Source: Rikenellaceae bacterium (GTDB taxonomy: Bacteria > Bacteroidota > Bacteroidia > Bacteroidales > Rikenellaceae). From it: DNA of 64,000 bases. Shown piece after piece: positions 8,922 to 17,354 of this stretch; position 1 is the first letter of the stretch; each line of letters begins with the position of its first letter. The stretch is taken from NCBI GenBank assembly GCA_017935625.1, contig JAGBHC010000028.1:1-64000 (forward strand), read 5' to 3'. The notes under the pieces were generated by a model. It saw only the letters and a list, made by a program, of their open reading frames with translations, had not been told where the DNA came from and searched no databases. The translations under genes and the position numbers were made by a program.

Positions 8922-10241
8922 CTAATCGTACTTGCGCTTCATGAACCAGAAGTCCTCGCCGAAGAGACTGAGTCCCACGGAGAACTTGAAGTAGGTATCC
9001 CGCACCAGATGGTCGCGGGTCGTACCGCGGACTCCGTATTCGAAACCGATATCGATGGCCGAAGCGCCCGACATCTTGAGCGGAAGGCCGAAGCCGCAGG
9101 TAATGGCCTGCTCCTTGAGTTTCCGTCCGCCGAACTGCACGTAATAGTCGCTGTACTTGTAGCCGATGCGATAGGAGATTCGGTTCAGGTACTTGCGCAC
9201 GTCGCCGCGGTTGGGCGTGTACTGTCCGCCCACGTTCACCGCGTTCGTGTTGATGTATTTCGCGTTGTTCGACAGCTTGTAGTCATTCTTGTCACCCCAG
9301 TTGCGGTACGTGTAGTCGGCGCCAATCACATATTTGCGGCGCTGGTAGGTCACGCCCACCGTCATCGCATCGGGCAGCGCCAGCCGCGTGCGGCTCTCGG
9401 CGAAGACCACCGTGTCCGACGCCACGTTGTTTCCCTCGATGAGGCGGGTCATCTCGGCCCTGAGTTTCATCGACGGCTGGTAGGTCGCTCCCACCGTGAG
9501 GATGTGGTTGTCGTCGTTGAATATGTTGTACTGCAAGCCGAAGCCCACGTTCACCCTCGAAATCACCTCTTTGTCCGACGCCGAGGTCTTGTTGTAGGTG
9601 CCGTCGCCGGTCACCGAATAGACGGAGGTTTCGAAGTTGCGTTCGATGTTGCCCCAGTAGTAGATGAACTCGGCGCCCAGCGAGAGGTTCTTCACCACCT
9701 CGATGCCCACGCCGGCCTTCACCTGCGTCAGACCGCCGTCGCCCTCGTAGAGGTACTTCACCTGTCCCAGGTCGGCGACGATGTCGGGGTCGGTCTCAAT
9801 CGACTGCGCCCGGTAGCCCACGCTGCTCAGCGGAGTGACGCTCACCCCGAAGCCTATCTTGCGGTAGAGCGGCATCTGCACCGCGATGTCCCGCACATTG
9901 AAGCTGTTGTACTCGCTGCGGGCCACCTTGCCGGTTATCGAGCTGTTCTGCTTTTCGTAGACGTTCTGCCCCTCCATGCCGAAGTTGAACAGAAAGCTCT
10001 GACGGCTTATCGCGCTGTAAGAGGCGGGATTGGTGTAGTTGATGACGTAGCCGCTGCGGAAACCGACGCTCGCACCGCCCATCGACCGCAGAAAGGCCGG
10101 GCCCTGCGAGTGCAGCTCGCCGATGCCGTAGAAAGTGTAGGGGGAGTAGGAGTTCAGGGTGTTCTCCTGAGCGCGACCCGCAAAAGGCAGACACGACAAC
10201 GCCCCTGCCAAAAACAAAATTACTTTTTTCGCTCTCTGCAT
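8922..10241 (-). CDS. Outer-membrane beta-barrel protein (OmpP1/PorV-like)
   Basis: A 439-aa protein from the chosen start MQRAKKVILFLAGALSC; an in-frame ATG 12 codons upstream gives a longer version without a proper signal peptide. The signal peptide is cleaved near GRA-QENTLNSYSPYTFYGIGEL. The mature part has alternating hydrophobic strands of a large barrel (IGFGVSVTPLSSVGYRAQS, GAEFIYYWGNIERNFETSVYS, LRAEMTRLIEGNNV) and ends in the hydrophobic strand YFKFSVGLSLFGEDFWFMKRKYD. The SYSPYTFYGIGEL start is typical of Bacteroidetes barrel proteins found upstream of the TPR-lptC-CNNM-ppiD series, so it probably belongs to that envelope cluster, although 525 bp of low-complexity DNA now separates it. 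The cargo is unknown. Confidence 0.85.
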   Translation of the reverse strand: MQRAKKVILFLAGALSCLPFAGRAQENTLNSYSPYTFYGIGELHSQGPAFLRSMGGASVGFRSGYVINYTNPASYSAISRQSFLFNFGMEGQNVYEKQNSSITGKVARSEYNSFNVRDIAVQMPLYRKIGFGVSVTPLSSVGYRAQSIETDPDIVADLGQVKYLYEGDGGLTQVKAGVGIEVVKNLSLGAEFIYYWGNIERNFETSVYSVTGDGTYNKTSASDKEVISRVNVGFGLQYNIFNDDNHILTVGATYQPSMKLRAEMTRLIEGNNVASDTVVFAESRTRLALPDAMTVGVTYQRRKYVIGADYTYRNWGDKNDYKLSNNAKYINTNAVNVGGQYTPNRGDVRKYLNRISYRIGYKYSDYYVQFGGRKLKEQAITCGFGLPLKMSGASAIDIGFEYGVRGTTRDHLVRDTYFKFSVGLSLFGEDFWFMKRKYD

Positions 10242-10432
10242 CTTCGATTTTACCTGTCGGCCTCCCGTCTCCGGCACCCGGTCCGCATCGCGGTCCGGAC
10301 CTTGCGGCGTTCGGCATCGTTTCTAATTCCGCGCTACCCGCCTTACTCGTCGCTTCACAAGTTGCAAATATCGCGTTTTTTCGTCTTATAGCAAAAAAAA
10401 CGGCTGAAAAAATTGTCCCGTCATCCTCCTTT

Positions 10433-13400
10433 TCAGAGTTTTTCGAATTCCGAGAGCAATCGCCATCCCTGCTCTACGTTCTTTATTTGTCTAACTGTCA
10501 AAGCCAGGCGATTATTGTTCTGCCGGAGGACAAATTTTTCGGGCCGCGAGGTGACGTATTTGAGGATGTTCATGAACAGGCGCGTTTTGAAATAGGGCGA
10601 ATCCTGAGCCCCAACGAATTGCAGTATCATCAGTCCGTTCTTGACCTTGGCCCGCTCGAAGCCCAGCCGGACGCACATCCAGCGCAGGCGCACCACGTCC
10701 ATGAGCCCGGCCACCTCGTCGGGCAGCGCACCGAAACGGTCCACCATGTCGGCCCGGAAACGCTCCAGCGTCGCGGCGTCGGTGATGCTGTCGAGCTCCT
10801 TGTAGAGCTTGATTTTCTCGGTGCTGCGGCTCACGTAGCTGTCGGGGATGTAGGCCGGCTGGTCGGTCTCGATGTGGCTGTCGTCGAGATACCTCACCTC
10901 CTGCTCTCCGGCCGGGTCCTCCCCTTCGGCCACCCCCTCGGTGGAGAGCCCCTCGGCCCGCAGCTCGGTCACCGCCTCGTTGAGAATGCGCTGGTAGGTC
11001 TCGAATCCGATGTCGGCGATGAATCCGCTCTGCTGGGCTCCCAGCAGATTGCCCGCACCGCGGATGTCGAGGTCCTGCATGGCGATGTTGAAGCCGCTGC
11101 CCAGGTCGGAGAACTCCTCGATGGCCCGCAGCCGGCGGCGCGCGTCGCCCTGCAGCAGCTCCTCGGGCGGCGAGAGCAGGTAGCAGAAGGCCTTCTTGTT
11201 GGAGCGTCCCACGCGGCCCCGCATCTGGTGCAGGTCGCTCAGTCCGAAGCGGTGGGCATCGTTGATTATGATGGTGTTGGCATTGGGCACGTCGATGCCG
11301 TTCTCGATGATGGTCGTCGCCACCAGCACGTCGTACTCGCCGTAGATGAAGTCCATGACGAGCTTCTCCAGCTCCTGGGGATTCATCTGTCCGTGGCCCA
11401 CCATCACCCGCGCCTTCGGGCACAGATGCCGGATGAGCGCGGCCATCCGTTCGATGCTCTCCACCCGGTTGTGGATGAAGTAGACCTGCCCGCCGCGTGC
11501 CAGTTCGTACTCCACGGCCTCGGTTATCAGCTCCTCGCTGAAGGTGTGCGACTCGGTGGTCACCGGCTGGCGGTTGGCCGGCGGCGTGCTGATGACCGAC
11601 AGGTCGCGCGAACCCATGAGCGAGAACTGCAACGTGCGCGGAATGGGCGTCGCGGTGAGGGTCAGCGTATCGACCTGCACGCTCAGCTGGCGCAGCTTCT
11701 CCTTGCTGGCCACCCCGAACTTCTGCTCCTCGTCGATGACAAGCAGCCCCAGGTCGTGGAAAACCACCTCTTTGCCCAGCAGCTTGTGGGTACCTATTAT
11801 TATGTCGATGCGACCGGCCTTGAGCTCGGCCAGAATCTGCTTCACCTCCTTGCCGCTCCTGGTCCGGTTCAGGTATTCGACCCGCACCGGCAGGCCGCGC
11901 AGGCGTTCGCTGAAGGTGCGGTAGTGCTGCAGGGCGAGGATGGTCGTGGGGACCAGCACCGCCGTCTGCTTCGAGTCGCAGGCCGCCTTGAAAGCCGCCC
12001 GCACCGCCACCTCGGTCTTGCCGAATCCCACGTCGCCGCACACGAGCCGGTCCATCGGACGGGGACTCTCCATGTCGTGCTTCACCATCTCGATGGCCTT
12101 CTGCTGGTCGGGCGTGTCCTCGTAGATGAACGACGCCTCCAGTTCGTGCTGGAGGTAGCTGTCGGGCGAGAAGGCATAGCCTCCGCTCGCCTTGCGCTTG
12201 GCATACAGGGCGATGAGCTCGCGGGCCATATCCTTGACGGCCTTCTTGGCGGCCGCCTTCATCCGCTGCCAGGCCCCCGAACCGAGCTTGTAGATGCGGG
12301 GCGGTTCGCTCTCGCCGTCCTTGTAGCGGGAGATGCGGTGCAGCGAATGGACATTGACCAGCAGCACGTCGCCGTCCTTGTAGACCAGCTTGATGCTCTC
12401 CTGCATGCGGCCGTTCTCCATGCTCTTGACCACTCCGCCGAAACGGCCCACGCCGTGGTCGATGTGCACCACGTAGTCGCCCACCTTCAGGGCGTTGAGC
12501 TCGGCGATGGTCATGCTTTCGCTCTTGTCGATTTCACCGCGCAGCCGGTAGCGGTGGTAGCGGTCGAAAATCTGGTGGTCGGTGTAGAGGCACACCTTCA
12601 GGTCGTGGTCGATGAATCCCTCGTGCAGGGTGAGCGGCAGGGGCGTGAAGCCTGCCTGCCGGACCCCTATCGAAGCGAAAATATTCTCCAGCCGCTCTAT
12701 CTGGGCCTTGTTCTCGGAGAGGATATAGCACTCGTAGCCCGCCTCGCGGTTGCGCCGGATATCCTCGGCCAGCAGGTCGAACTGCTTGTTGAATGCCGGC
12801 TGGGGCGCGGTGCGGAACTCCACGCTCCGTTCGGCCGCCCGTTCGCCGAGGTTGTCGCGCCCCAGTATCGCCTTGCTGCCCTCCAGGTCGTGCAGCAGCC
12901 CCTTGCGGCCGGTCACCAGCAGGTCGATGCGCGAAGGCTCGTCCAGCTCGCCCAGCAGCCGGGTGCGTATCTCGTTCATCCGCCTGAAGGTGTACTCCGG
13001 GTCGGCGAACCACCACACGGCCGGGCCGATGAACCCGGCCAGCGAAATCCGCTCCTCGCATCCGGCGAATCCGGGCACAATCTCCGCCCGCTCCACCTTC
13101 CGGTTCGAAAGCTGCGAGGCGATGTCGAAGATACGTATCGACTCCACCTCGTCGCCGAAAAAGTCGAGACGCAGAGGCCGGTTGTCGGCATAGGAGAAGA
13201 CATCGACGATACCGCCGCGGATGCTGTACTGGCCCGGTTCGTAGACGAAATCGGTGCGCGTGAAGCCCGTCTCTATCAGCCGGCTCTCGAGCACCCCCAC
13301 CGGAATCGTGTCGCCCACGGCCACCCGTATCACCGAACGCTCCATGCTGCTCGCCCCCACCACCCGTTCGACTATCGCTTCGGGATAGGTGCACAGGATG

Positions 13401-13756
13401 AGCCGGCCGCCGGAGAACTCTCTCAGCGCCTTAAGCGCCGCTCCGCGCTGCACCTCGCCCGAGGGGTCCTCCTGCCCGAACTGGATGGAGCGCTTGTAGG
13501 AGGTGGGAAAGAAGTAGACCGACTCCTCCCCCGTCACATTGTAGAGGTCGTTGCACAGATAGGCGGCACGCTCCCTGTCTTCGGCCACCACCACATGCAC
13601 GCCGCCCCGGCGTCCGGCCACCGCCGCCACCGCAAAGGCCCACGACGAGCCGGCCAGCGGGGCGAGCCCCACCGTATCGCACGTCTTCAACGCACGAAGC
13701 AACTCCTTCACGCCGCGTCCGGCGGCGAACCGTTCCGTAAAACCGAGTTTTTCCAT
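10433..13756 (-). CDS. mfd: Transcription-repair coupling factor
   Basis: An 1107-aa superfamily 2 DNA translocase that dislodges stalled RNA polymerase and recruits UvrA. From N to C: the UvrB-homology module (early YFFPTSYKRSIQFGQ and GGIVDVFSYADNRPLRLDFFGDEVESI), the RNA-polymerase-interacting Tudor-like domain (LKVGDYVVHIDHGVGRFGG), the helicase core with Walker A CGDVGFGKTEVAVRAAFKA near residue 575, DEEQ near 675, TATPIPRTL and the QMRGRVGR motif, and the C-terminal TRCF domain. Length and order are normal. The stop is 191 bp from the barrel gene start, same strand. No promoter box was found in the 503 bp upstream. Confidence 0.97.
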   Translation of the reverse strand: MEKLGFTERFAAGRGVKELLRALKTCDTVGLAPLAGSSWAFAVAAVAGRRGGVHVVVAEDRERAAYLCNDLYNVTGEESVYFFPTSYKRSIQFGQEDPSGEVQRGAALKALREFSGGRLILCTYPEAIVERVVGASSMERSVIRVAVGDTIPVGVLESRLIETGFTRTDFVYEPGQYSIRGGIVDVFSYADNRPLRLDFFGDEVESIRIFDIASQLSNRKVERAEIVPGFAGCEERISLAGFIGPAVWWFADPEYTFRRMNEIRTRLLGELDEPSRIDLLVTGRKGLLHDLEGSKAILGRDNLGERAAERSVEFRTAPQPAFNKQFDLLAEDIRRNREAGYECYILSENKAQIERLENIFASIGVRQAGFTPLPLTLHEGFIDHDLKVCLYTDHQIFDRYHRYRLRGEIDKSESMTIAELNALKVGDYVVHIDHGVGRFGGVVKSMENGRMQESIKLVYKDGDVLLVNVHSLHRISRYKDGESEPPRIYKLGSGAWQRMKAAAKKAVKDMARELIALYAKRKASGGYAFSPDSYLQHELEASFIYEDTPDQQKAIEMVKHDMESPRPMDRLVCGDVGFGKTEVAVRAAFKAACDSKQTAVLVPTTILALQHYRTFSERLRGLPVRVEYLNRTRSGKEVKQILAELKAGRIDIIIGTHKLLGKEVVFHDLGLLVIDEEQKFGVASKEKLRQLSVQVDTLTLTATPIPRTLQFSLMGSRDLSVISTPPANRQPVTTESHTFSEELITEAVEYELARGGQVYFIHNRVESIERMAALIRHLCPKARVMVGHGQMNPQELEKLVMDFIYGEYDVLVATTIIENGIDVPNANTIIINDAHRFGLSDLHQMRGRVGRSNKKAFCYLLSPPEELLQGDARRRLRAIEEFSDLGSGFNIAMQDLDIRGAGNLLGAQQSGFIADIGFETYQRILNEAVTELRAEGLSTEGVAEGEDPAGEQEVRYLDDSHIETDQPAYIPDSYVSRSTEKIKLYKELDSITDAATLERFRADMVDRFGALPDEVAGLMDVVRLRWMCVRLGFERAKVKNGLMILQFVGAQDSPYFKTRLFMNILKYVTSRPEKFVLRQNNNRLALTVRQIKNVEQGWRLLSEFEKL

Positions 13757-14259
13757 AAACGCTATTCCTTATCCTCCAAACTTTTTCCCGACCCGAGCGG
13801 CGGCCGGTTCTCTCCGACCCGCTGCTCCGCCGGGCACTTCTGCCCGTCCCCGATTCACCGTCGGACGCCTCTGCTTCAAACACTTCGACCATCCCGCTTC
13901 ACTGCCCGACGCCTCCGCCGGGCACTTCACCCCGACCGCGCCCGCAAGGGCCCCGCTTCTCTCCGCTCTCTTCTCCGCTCCTCGCCTCCGACTCCCGTAC
14001 CTCCCCGGCGGCCGCACCTTTCCCCCGGCGGCCGGCCCGGCCTCTCGCATATCCGCAACACAAGAGGGCGTCCGGTCTCTCGGACCGAACACCCGCCTGG
14101 TTCATTCCCTTGTCGCACGCCTCCGCGTGCCTTCGCATACATGCGGCCCGACCGGCTCTTCCCCGCTCACCGGCTACGGCCGATGCCGACGGAGCTCCCG
14201 CGCTCCGGCGGAATCCGCCGTGCGCCTCGCCCCCCGGAGCGGGTCGCCGCCGCGCCGTA
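13757..14259. other. Gene-free GC-rich spacer between mfd and rng
   Basis: About 500 bp of C-rich plus strand with no credible coding frame, hairpin with T run, or TAnnTTTG box. Two copies of CTCCGCCGGGCACTTC (about 13827 and 13913) are the only repeated element noticed. Long frames running through here on the plus strand are antisense shadows continuing from mfd. Confidence 0.6.
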
Positions 14260-15801
14260 TCAGGCCAGCTGCCGGCCCTTCTTGTCCAGAAACTTGGTCT
14301 CCACGATGCCCACCGACTGGTCGGCCTGCACGATGACCCGACAGCGATACTTGAACATCCACCTCCAGCGCAGCGAAACGAATCCGCGGTTGAGATAGGA
14401 TGCCACATAGGGGCTCACGCACAGCTTGATGTACTTGATGCCCTTGTCCATCGCATAGTAGGCCAGCTGGTTCTCAATCTGCCGGTCGAGCAGAATCGAG
14501 GGCTGGATGGTTCCCGTGCCGTTGCAGGTGGGGCAGACCTCCTTCGCCTCCGAAATCGCCTCGGGACGCAGGCGCTGGCGCGTAATCTGCATCAGGCCGA
14601 ATTTCGAAAGCGGCAGGATGGTGTGTTTGGCCCGGTCGCCCGCCATCAGCTTGTGCATCTCGTCGTAGAGCAGGCGGCGGTTCTCGGCCTTGTGCATGTC
14701 GATGAAATCGACCACGATGATGCCGCCCATGTCCCGAAGCCTCAACTGACGGGCAATCTCTTTGGCAGCCAGCAGATTCACTTCGATAGCCGTGCTCTCC
14801 TGGTCGTTATCGACCTTGGCGCGGCTGCCGCTGTTCACGTCCACCACGTGCAGCGCCTCGGTGTGCTCCACAATCAGATAGGCACCCCGGCGCAGCGACA
14901 CGTACTTGGCGAACAGACTCTTTATCTGCTTGCTGATGTCGTAGTTATCGAAAATGGGCGTAGACCCTTTATACAGCTTGACAATCTTCTCCTTCTCCGG
15001 GGCAATCAGCCGGATGTAGTTCTTTACCTCGTCGAACATCGCCGGGTCATCCACCACAATCGAGCTGAACGAGCCGTTCAGGGAGTCCCGGATAATCGTA
15101 TTGGCGCGGCTCATTTCGCTGAGCAGCAACATCGGCGGATTCTCGCTGCGGGTTTTGGCCATCGCCGTCTCCCACTTCTTGACCAGGGCGAGAATATCCT
15201 GCTCGATATCTATGTCGCTCTTGCCCATGGCCGCGGTACGCACGATGACGCCGTAATTGGGAGGCAGCACCTCCGCCACGATTTTCTTCAGGCGCTTCTT
15301 CTCCTCGTTCTGTCTGATTTTCTGCGACAGCAACACCTTGTTGGAGAAAGGAATGAGCACCACATTGCGGCCGGCGAGCGATATTTCGGAAGTAAGTCTC
15401 GGCCCCTTGGTCGAGATAGCCTCCTTGGCTATCTGCACCATAATCGACTCCCCGCTGGCTATCACGTTGCCCAACTTGCCCGTCTTACCCATCGGCGGGT
15501 CGAGTTTCATGGACTCGAAACGGACGTTGCGGCCGGAAGTCAGACCCTTGACCATCTTGTGCAGGGTCATGAACTGGGGGCCCAGGTCGAAGAAGTGTAT
15601 AAACGCGTCTTTCTCATGTCCGATATTCACAAAGGCGGCATTGAGTCCGGTCATTATCTTGCGCACCTTGCCCAGATAGATATCGCCCACGGCGAACCCG
15701 GTCTTGCACTTCTCTTTGTTGAGCTCCACCAGCACCTTGTCTTCGATGAGCGCGATGGTTATCTCACTCGGAGTTACGTTTATAATTAGTTCCTTGTTCA
15801 T
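14260..15801 (-). CDS. rng: Ribonuclease E/G family endoribonuclease
   Basis: A 513-aa RNase G-type enzyme for rRNA 5'-end maturation and mRNA turnover. An S1 RNA-binding domain covers about residues 38-125 (VGDIYLGKVRKIMTGLNAAFVNIG, DAFIHFFDLGPQF). The 5' sensor/RNase H-like part and DNase I-like catalytic region follow, with VDVNSGS and GGIIVVDFIDM holding the Mg2+-binding aspartates. The zinc-link CPTCNGTG is near residue 425. It lacks the long RNase E tail, which supports RNase G. It is downstream of HU and the 29-aa basic peptide, an order recalled from other Bacteroidales. A possible -7 box (TATCTTTG, minus strand, 16003-16010) lies about 200 bp upstream, without a clear -33 partner. 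Confidence 0.96.
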   Translation of the reverse strand: MNKELIINVTPSEITIALIEDKVLVELNKEKCKTGFAVGDIYLGKVRKIMTGLNAAFVNIGHEKDAFIHFFDLGPQFMTLHKMVKGLTSGRNVRFESMKLDPPMGKTGKLGNVIASGESIMVQIAKEAISTKGPRLTSEISLAGRNVVLIPFSNKVLLSQKIRQNEEKKRLKKIVAEVLPPNYGVIVRTAAMGKSDIDIEQDILALVKKWETAMAKTRSENPPMLLLSEMSRANTIIRDSLNGSFSSIVVDDPAMFDEVKNYIRLIAPEKEKIVKLYKGSTPIFDNYDISKQIKSLFAKYVSLRRGAYLIVEHTEALHVVDVNSGSRAKVDNDQESTAIEVNLLAAKEIARQLRLRDMGGIIVVDFIDMHKAENRRLLYDEMHKLMAGDRAKHTILPLSKFGLMQITRQRLRPEAISEAKEVCPTCNGTGTIQPSILLDRQIENQLAYYAMDKGIKYIKLCVSPYVASYLNRGFVSLRWRWMFKYRCRVIVQADQSVGIVETKFLDKKGRQLA

Positions 15802-16064
15802 CTATTGCTTGTTGTTTTCCTCTTTGCCGGACAACCGGGTCGTCCGCCGCTCCCTCTTCGCTCCGTTTGCGGCGGCTCCCTCGGCCCCGGGTCCCGAAAC
15901 CGGATTCCCGCCTCTCCCTCCGCCGGTCGCAGCGACCGGCTCCGCAGCGGAGAAGCCCCGGCACGGACTCCGAAAGCCCGGTTACCCAAAAATAGATAAA
16001 GCCAAAGATACTCAACGTTCCATCTTCGGCCTTATCTATTGCATCAGTACATAAATACCGCTAC

Positions 16065-16154
16065 CTATTTCTTCTTGTGACGATTCTTACGAAGACGTTT
16101 CTTTCTTTTGTGGGTAGCCATTTTATGCCCTTTTCTTTTCTTACCGCTTGGCAT
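16065..16154 (-). CDS. 29-aa AURKAIP1/COX24-like basic ribosomal peptide
   Basis: A 29-codon frame starting at the ATG at 16154 encodes MPSGKKRKGHKMATHKRKK then RLRKNRHKKK and stops at 16065. More than half of the residues are Lys, Arg or His. The pattern matches the bacterial AURKAIP1/COX24-domain peptides, whose mitochondrial relative is ribosomal protein mS38. It begins 29 bp after the HU stop, on the same strand, so it probably shares the HU transcript. It is too short for most gene finders. The match is from memory of the family; ribosome association is inferred. Confidence 0.82.
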   Translation of the reverse strand: MPSGKKRKGHKMATHKRKKRLRKNRHKKK

Positions 16155-16183
16155 AATCTTGTAAATTTTAAATGTTAAAAAAA

Positions 16184-16465
16184 CTATTTACCCCCCTTAA
16201 CCTTGGCAGCGAAGCTCTTGGAAGGCTTGAACGCCGGAATGTTGTGGGCGGGGATGGTGATGGTGGTGTTCTTGGAAATATTACGTGCCACCTTCTGTGC
16301 TCTCTTCTTGATGATGAAGCTACCGAAGCCTCGGAGGTAAACATTGTTATTCGAGGTCAGCGAACCCTTGATGCTCTCCATGAAGGCCTCAACAATCTGC
16401 TGGACCTGAACCTTCTCAACGCCGGTGCTCTTAGCAATCTCGTTTACGATATCAGCTTTTGTCAT
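16184..16465 (-). CDS. hup: HU family DNA-binding protein
   Basis: A 93-aa nucleoid protein of the HU/IHF fold: MTKADIVNEIAKSTGVEKVQVQQIVEAF gives the two N-terminal helices, YLRGFGSFIIKKRAQKVARNI the beta saddle and arm start, and IPAHNIPAFKPSKSFAAKV the arm tip proline and C-terminal helix. It should act as a dimer that bends DNA. Codon use leans to AAG, GTA and AAC-rich choices, as in highly expressed genes. A promoter candidate lies about 330 bp upstream, implying a long leader. The 29-aa basic peptide gene follows 29 bp downstream. Confidence 0.96.
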   Translation of the reverse strand: MTKADIVNEIAKSTGVEKVQVQQIVEAFMESIKGSLTSNNNVYLRGFGSFIIKKRAQKVARNISKNTTITIPAHNIPAFKPSKSFAAKVKGGK

Positions 16466-17354
16466 GTCTTTAAGATTTATTAGTTAATAAATATTCATTT
16501 AGTATACCTTCGATTCTCCAATCATACCTCGCAATCGCGCGTCATCTCCTCGTCGTCTCCCGCTTCTCCGCCGCTCCGCATTCCGCTTCGGCCACCACCC
16601 CGCTCCGCCACGGTCTCTCTTCGCCGGGCCGTCACGCCTCTGCAACTCTCCGCCGGGCCTCGCCCGCTCCTCCCGCTTCCGTTCCGTTCGCCTCTCCGGG
16701 GTCTCTCGCCGGCAGTCGGAATGCACTCCGTTTCTTCTTTCGTCTTCTCGTCCGCCTGCGTCGCATCGGTACGAAATAGAGTAATGTTGGGTCTGCAAAT
16801 ATACGTTTTTATTTGTTTAATCCACAACAGGGTATCCATATTTTTTTCGACCGCGGGCTTCCGCCGCACCGTTTTTGCGGGCTATCGAACTATCAACCAA
16901 CCAGATAGCAAGAATCGTCCCAAAACACGCATCCGACCCTTATTTTGGGATAATATGTTGTATTCTAACATATTTCAGTCCTATCGGACCACCCTCGCGA
17001 AGCGGAATTCCGAAAAACGGAAACCCGCCTCCAGCGGCCCCCAGCGGGGTTTCGGCCGCCGGCGCCGCCCCGTCCCGGAGGCCTCGCGCGGCGCTGCGGC
17101 TTTGCGGCGAAGCGGACGAGCGGAGTGCGCCGCAGCGCGGCAGGCGGGCGGTTCCGACAGACCGGAATAATAAATGTGCGATTTTTGTGTTATAGATAAT
17201 AGGGTCCCCCGAATCCGCCGAGGCGGAAGAGCGTGCCGCAGCCGGCAGAAAACGATTTCGTCCGCTTCCCGACGAAATTCCCGCCCCCGGATGGAGCTAC
17301 TTTCGGGACTATTTGATAATTTTGCGCAAGTCAAGATAAAACACGGATAAAGTT
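16466..17354. other. 889-bp gene-free divergent region between hup and porX
   Basis: It holds a pyrimidine-rich stretch (about 16540-16740), the hup promoter candidate, an AT-rich patch with three short inverted repeats (16881-16973), a GC-rich stretch (17000-17165) and the porX upstream DNA. A weak porX -7 box, TAATTTTG, lies at 17317-17324, 31 bp before the start. No coding frame has a plausible start or composition. Confidence 0.6.
16796..16828 (-). promoter_or_regulatory. Promoter candidate for hup
   Basis: On the minus strand, TATATTTG (16796-16803) is preceded at about 21 bp by GTTG (16825-16828), close to the TTTG-N20-TAnnTTTG consensus. It would give a leader of about 325 nt before the HU start. 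Confidence 0.6.

Noticed and set aside
8411..8944. A 177-residue Ser/Phe/Leu-rich frame
   Set aside because: Produced by the polypyrimidine tract; no start signal or recognisable fold.
10487..14398. A 1303-residue plus-strand open frame
   Set aside because: Antisense to mfd, whose motifs are complete; composition is that of a shadow frame.
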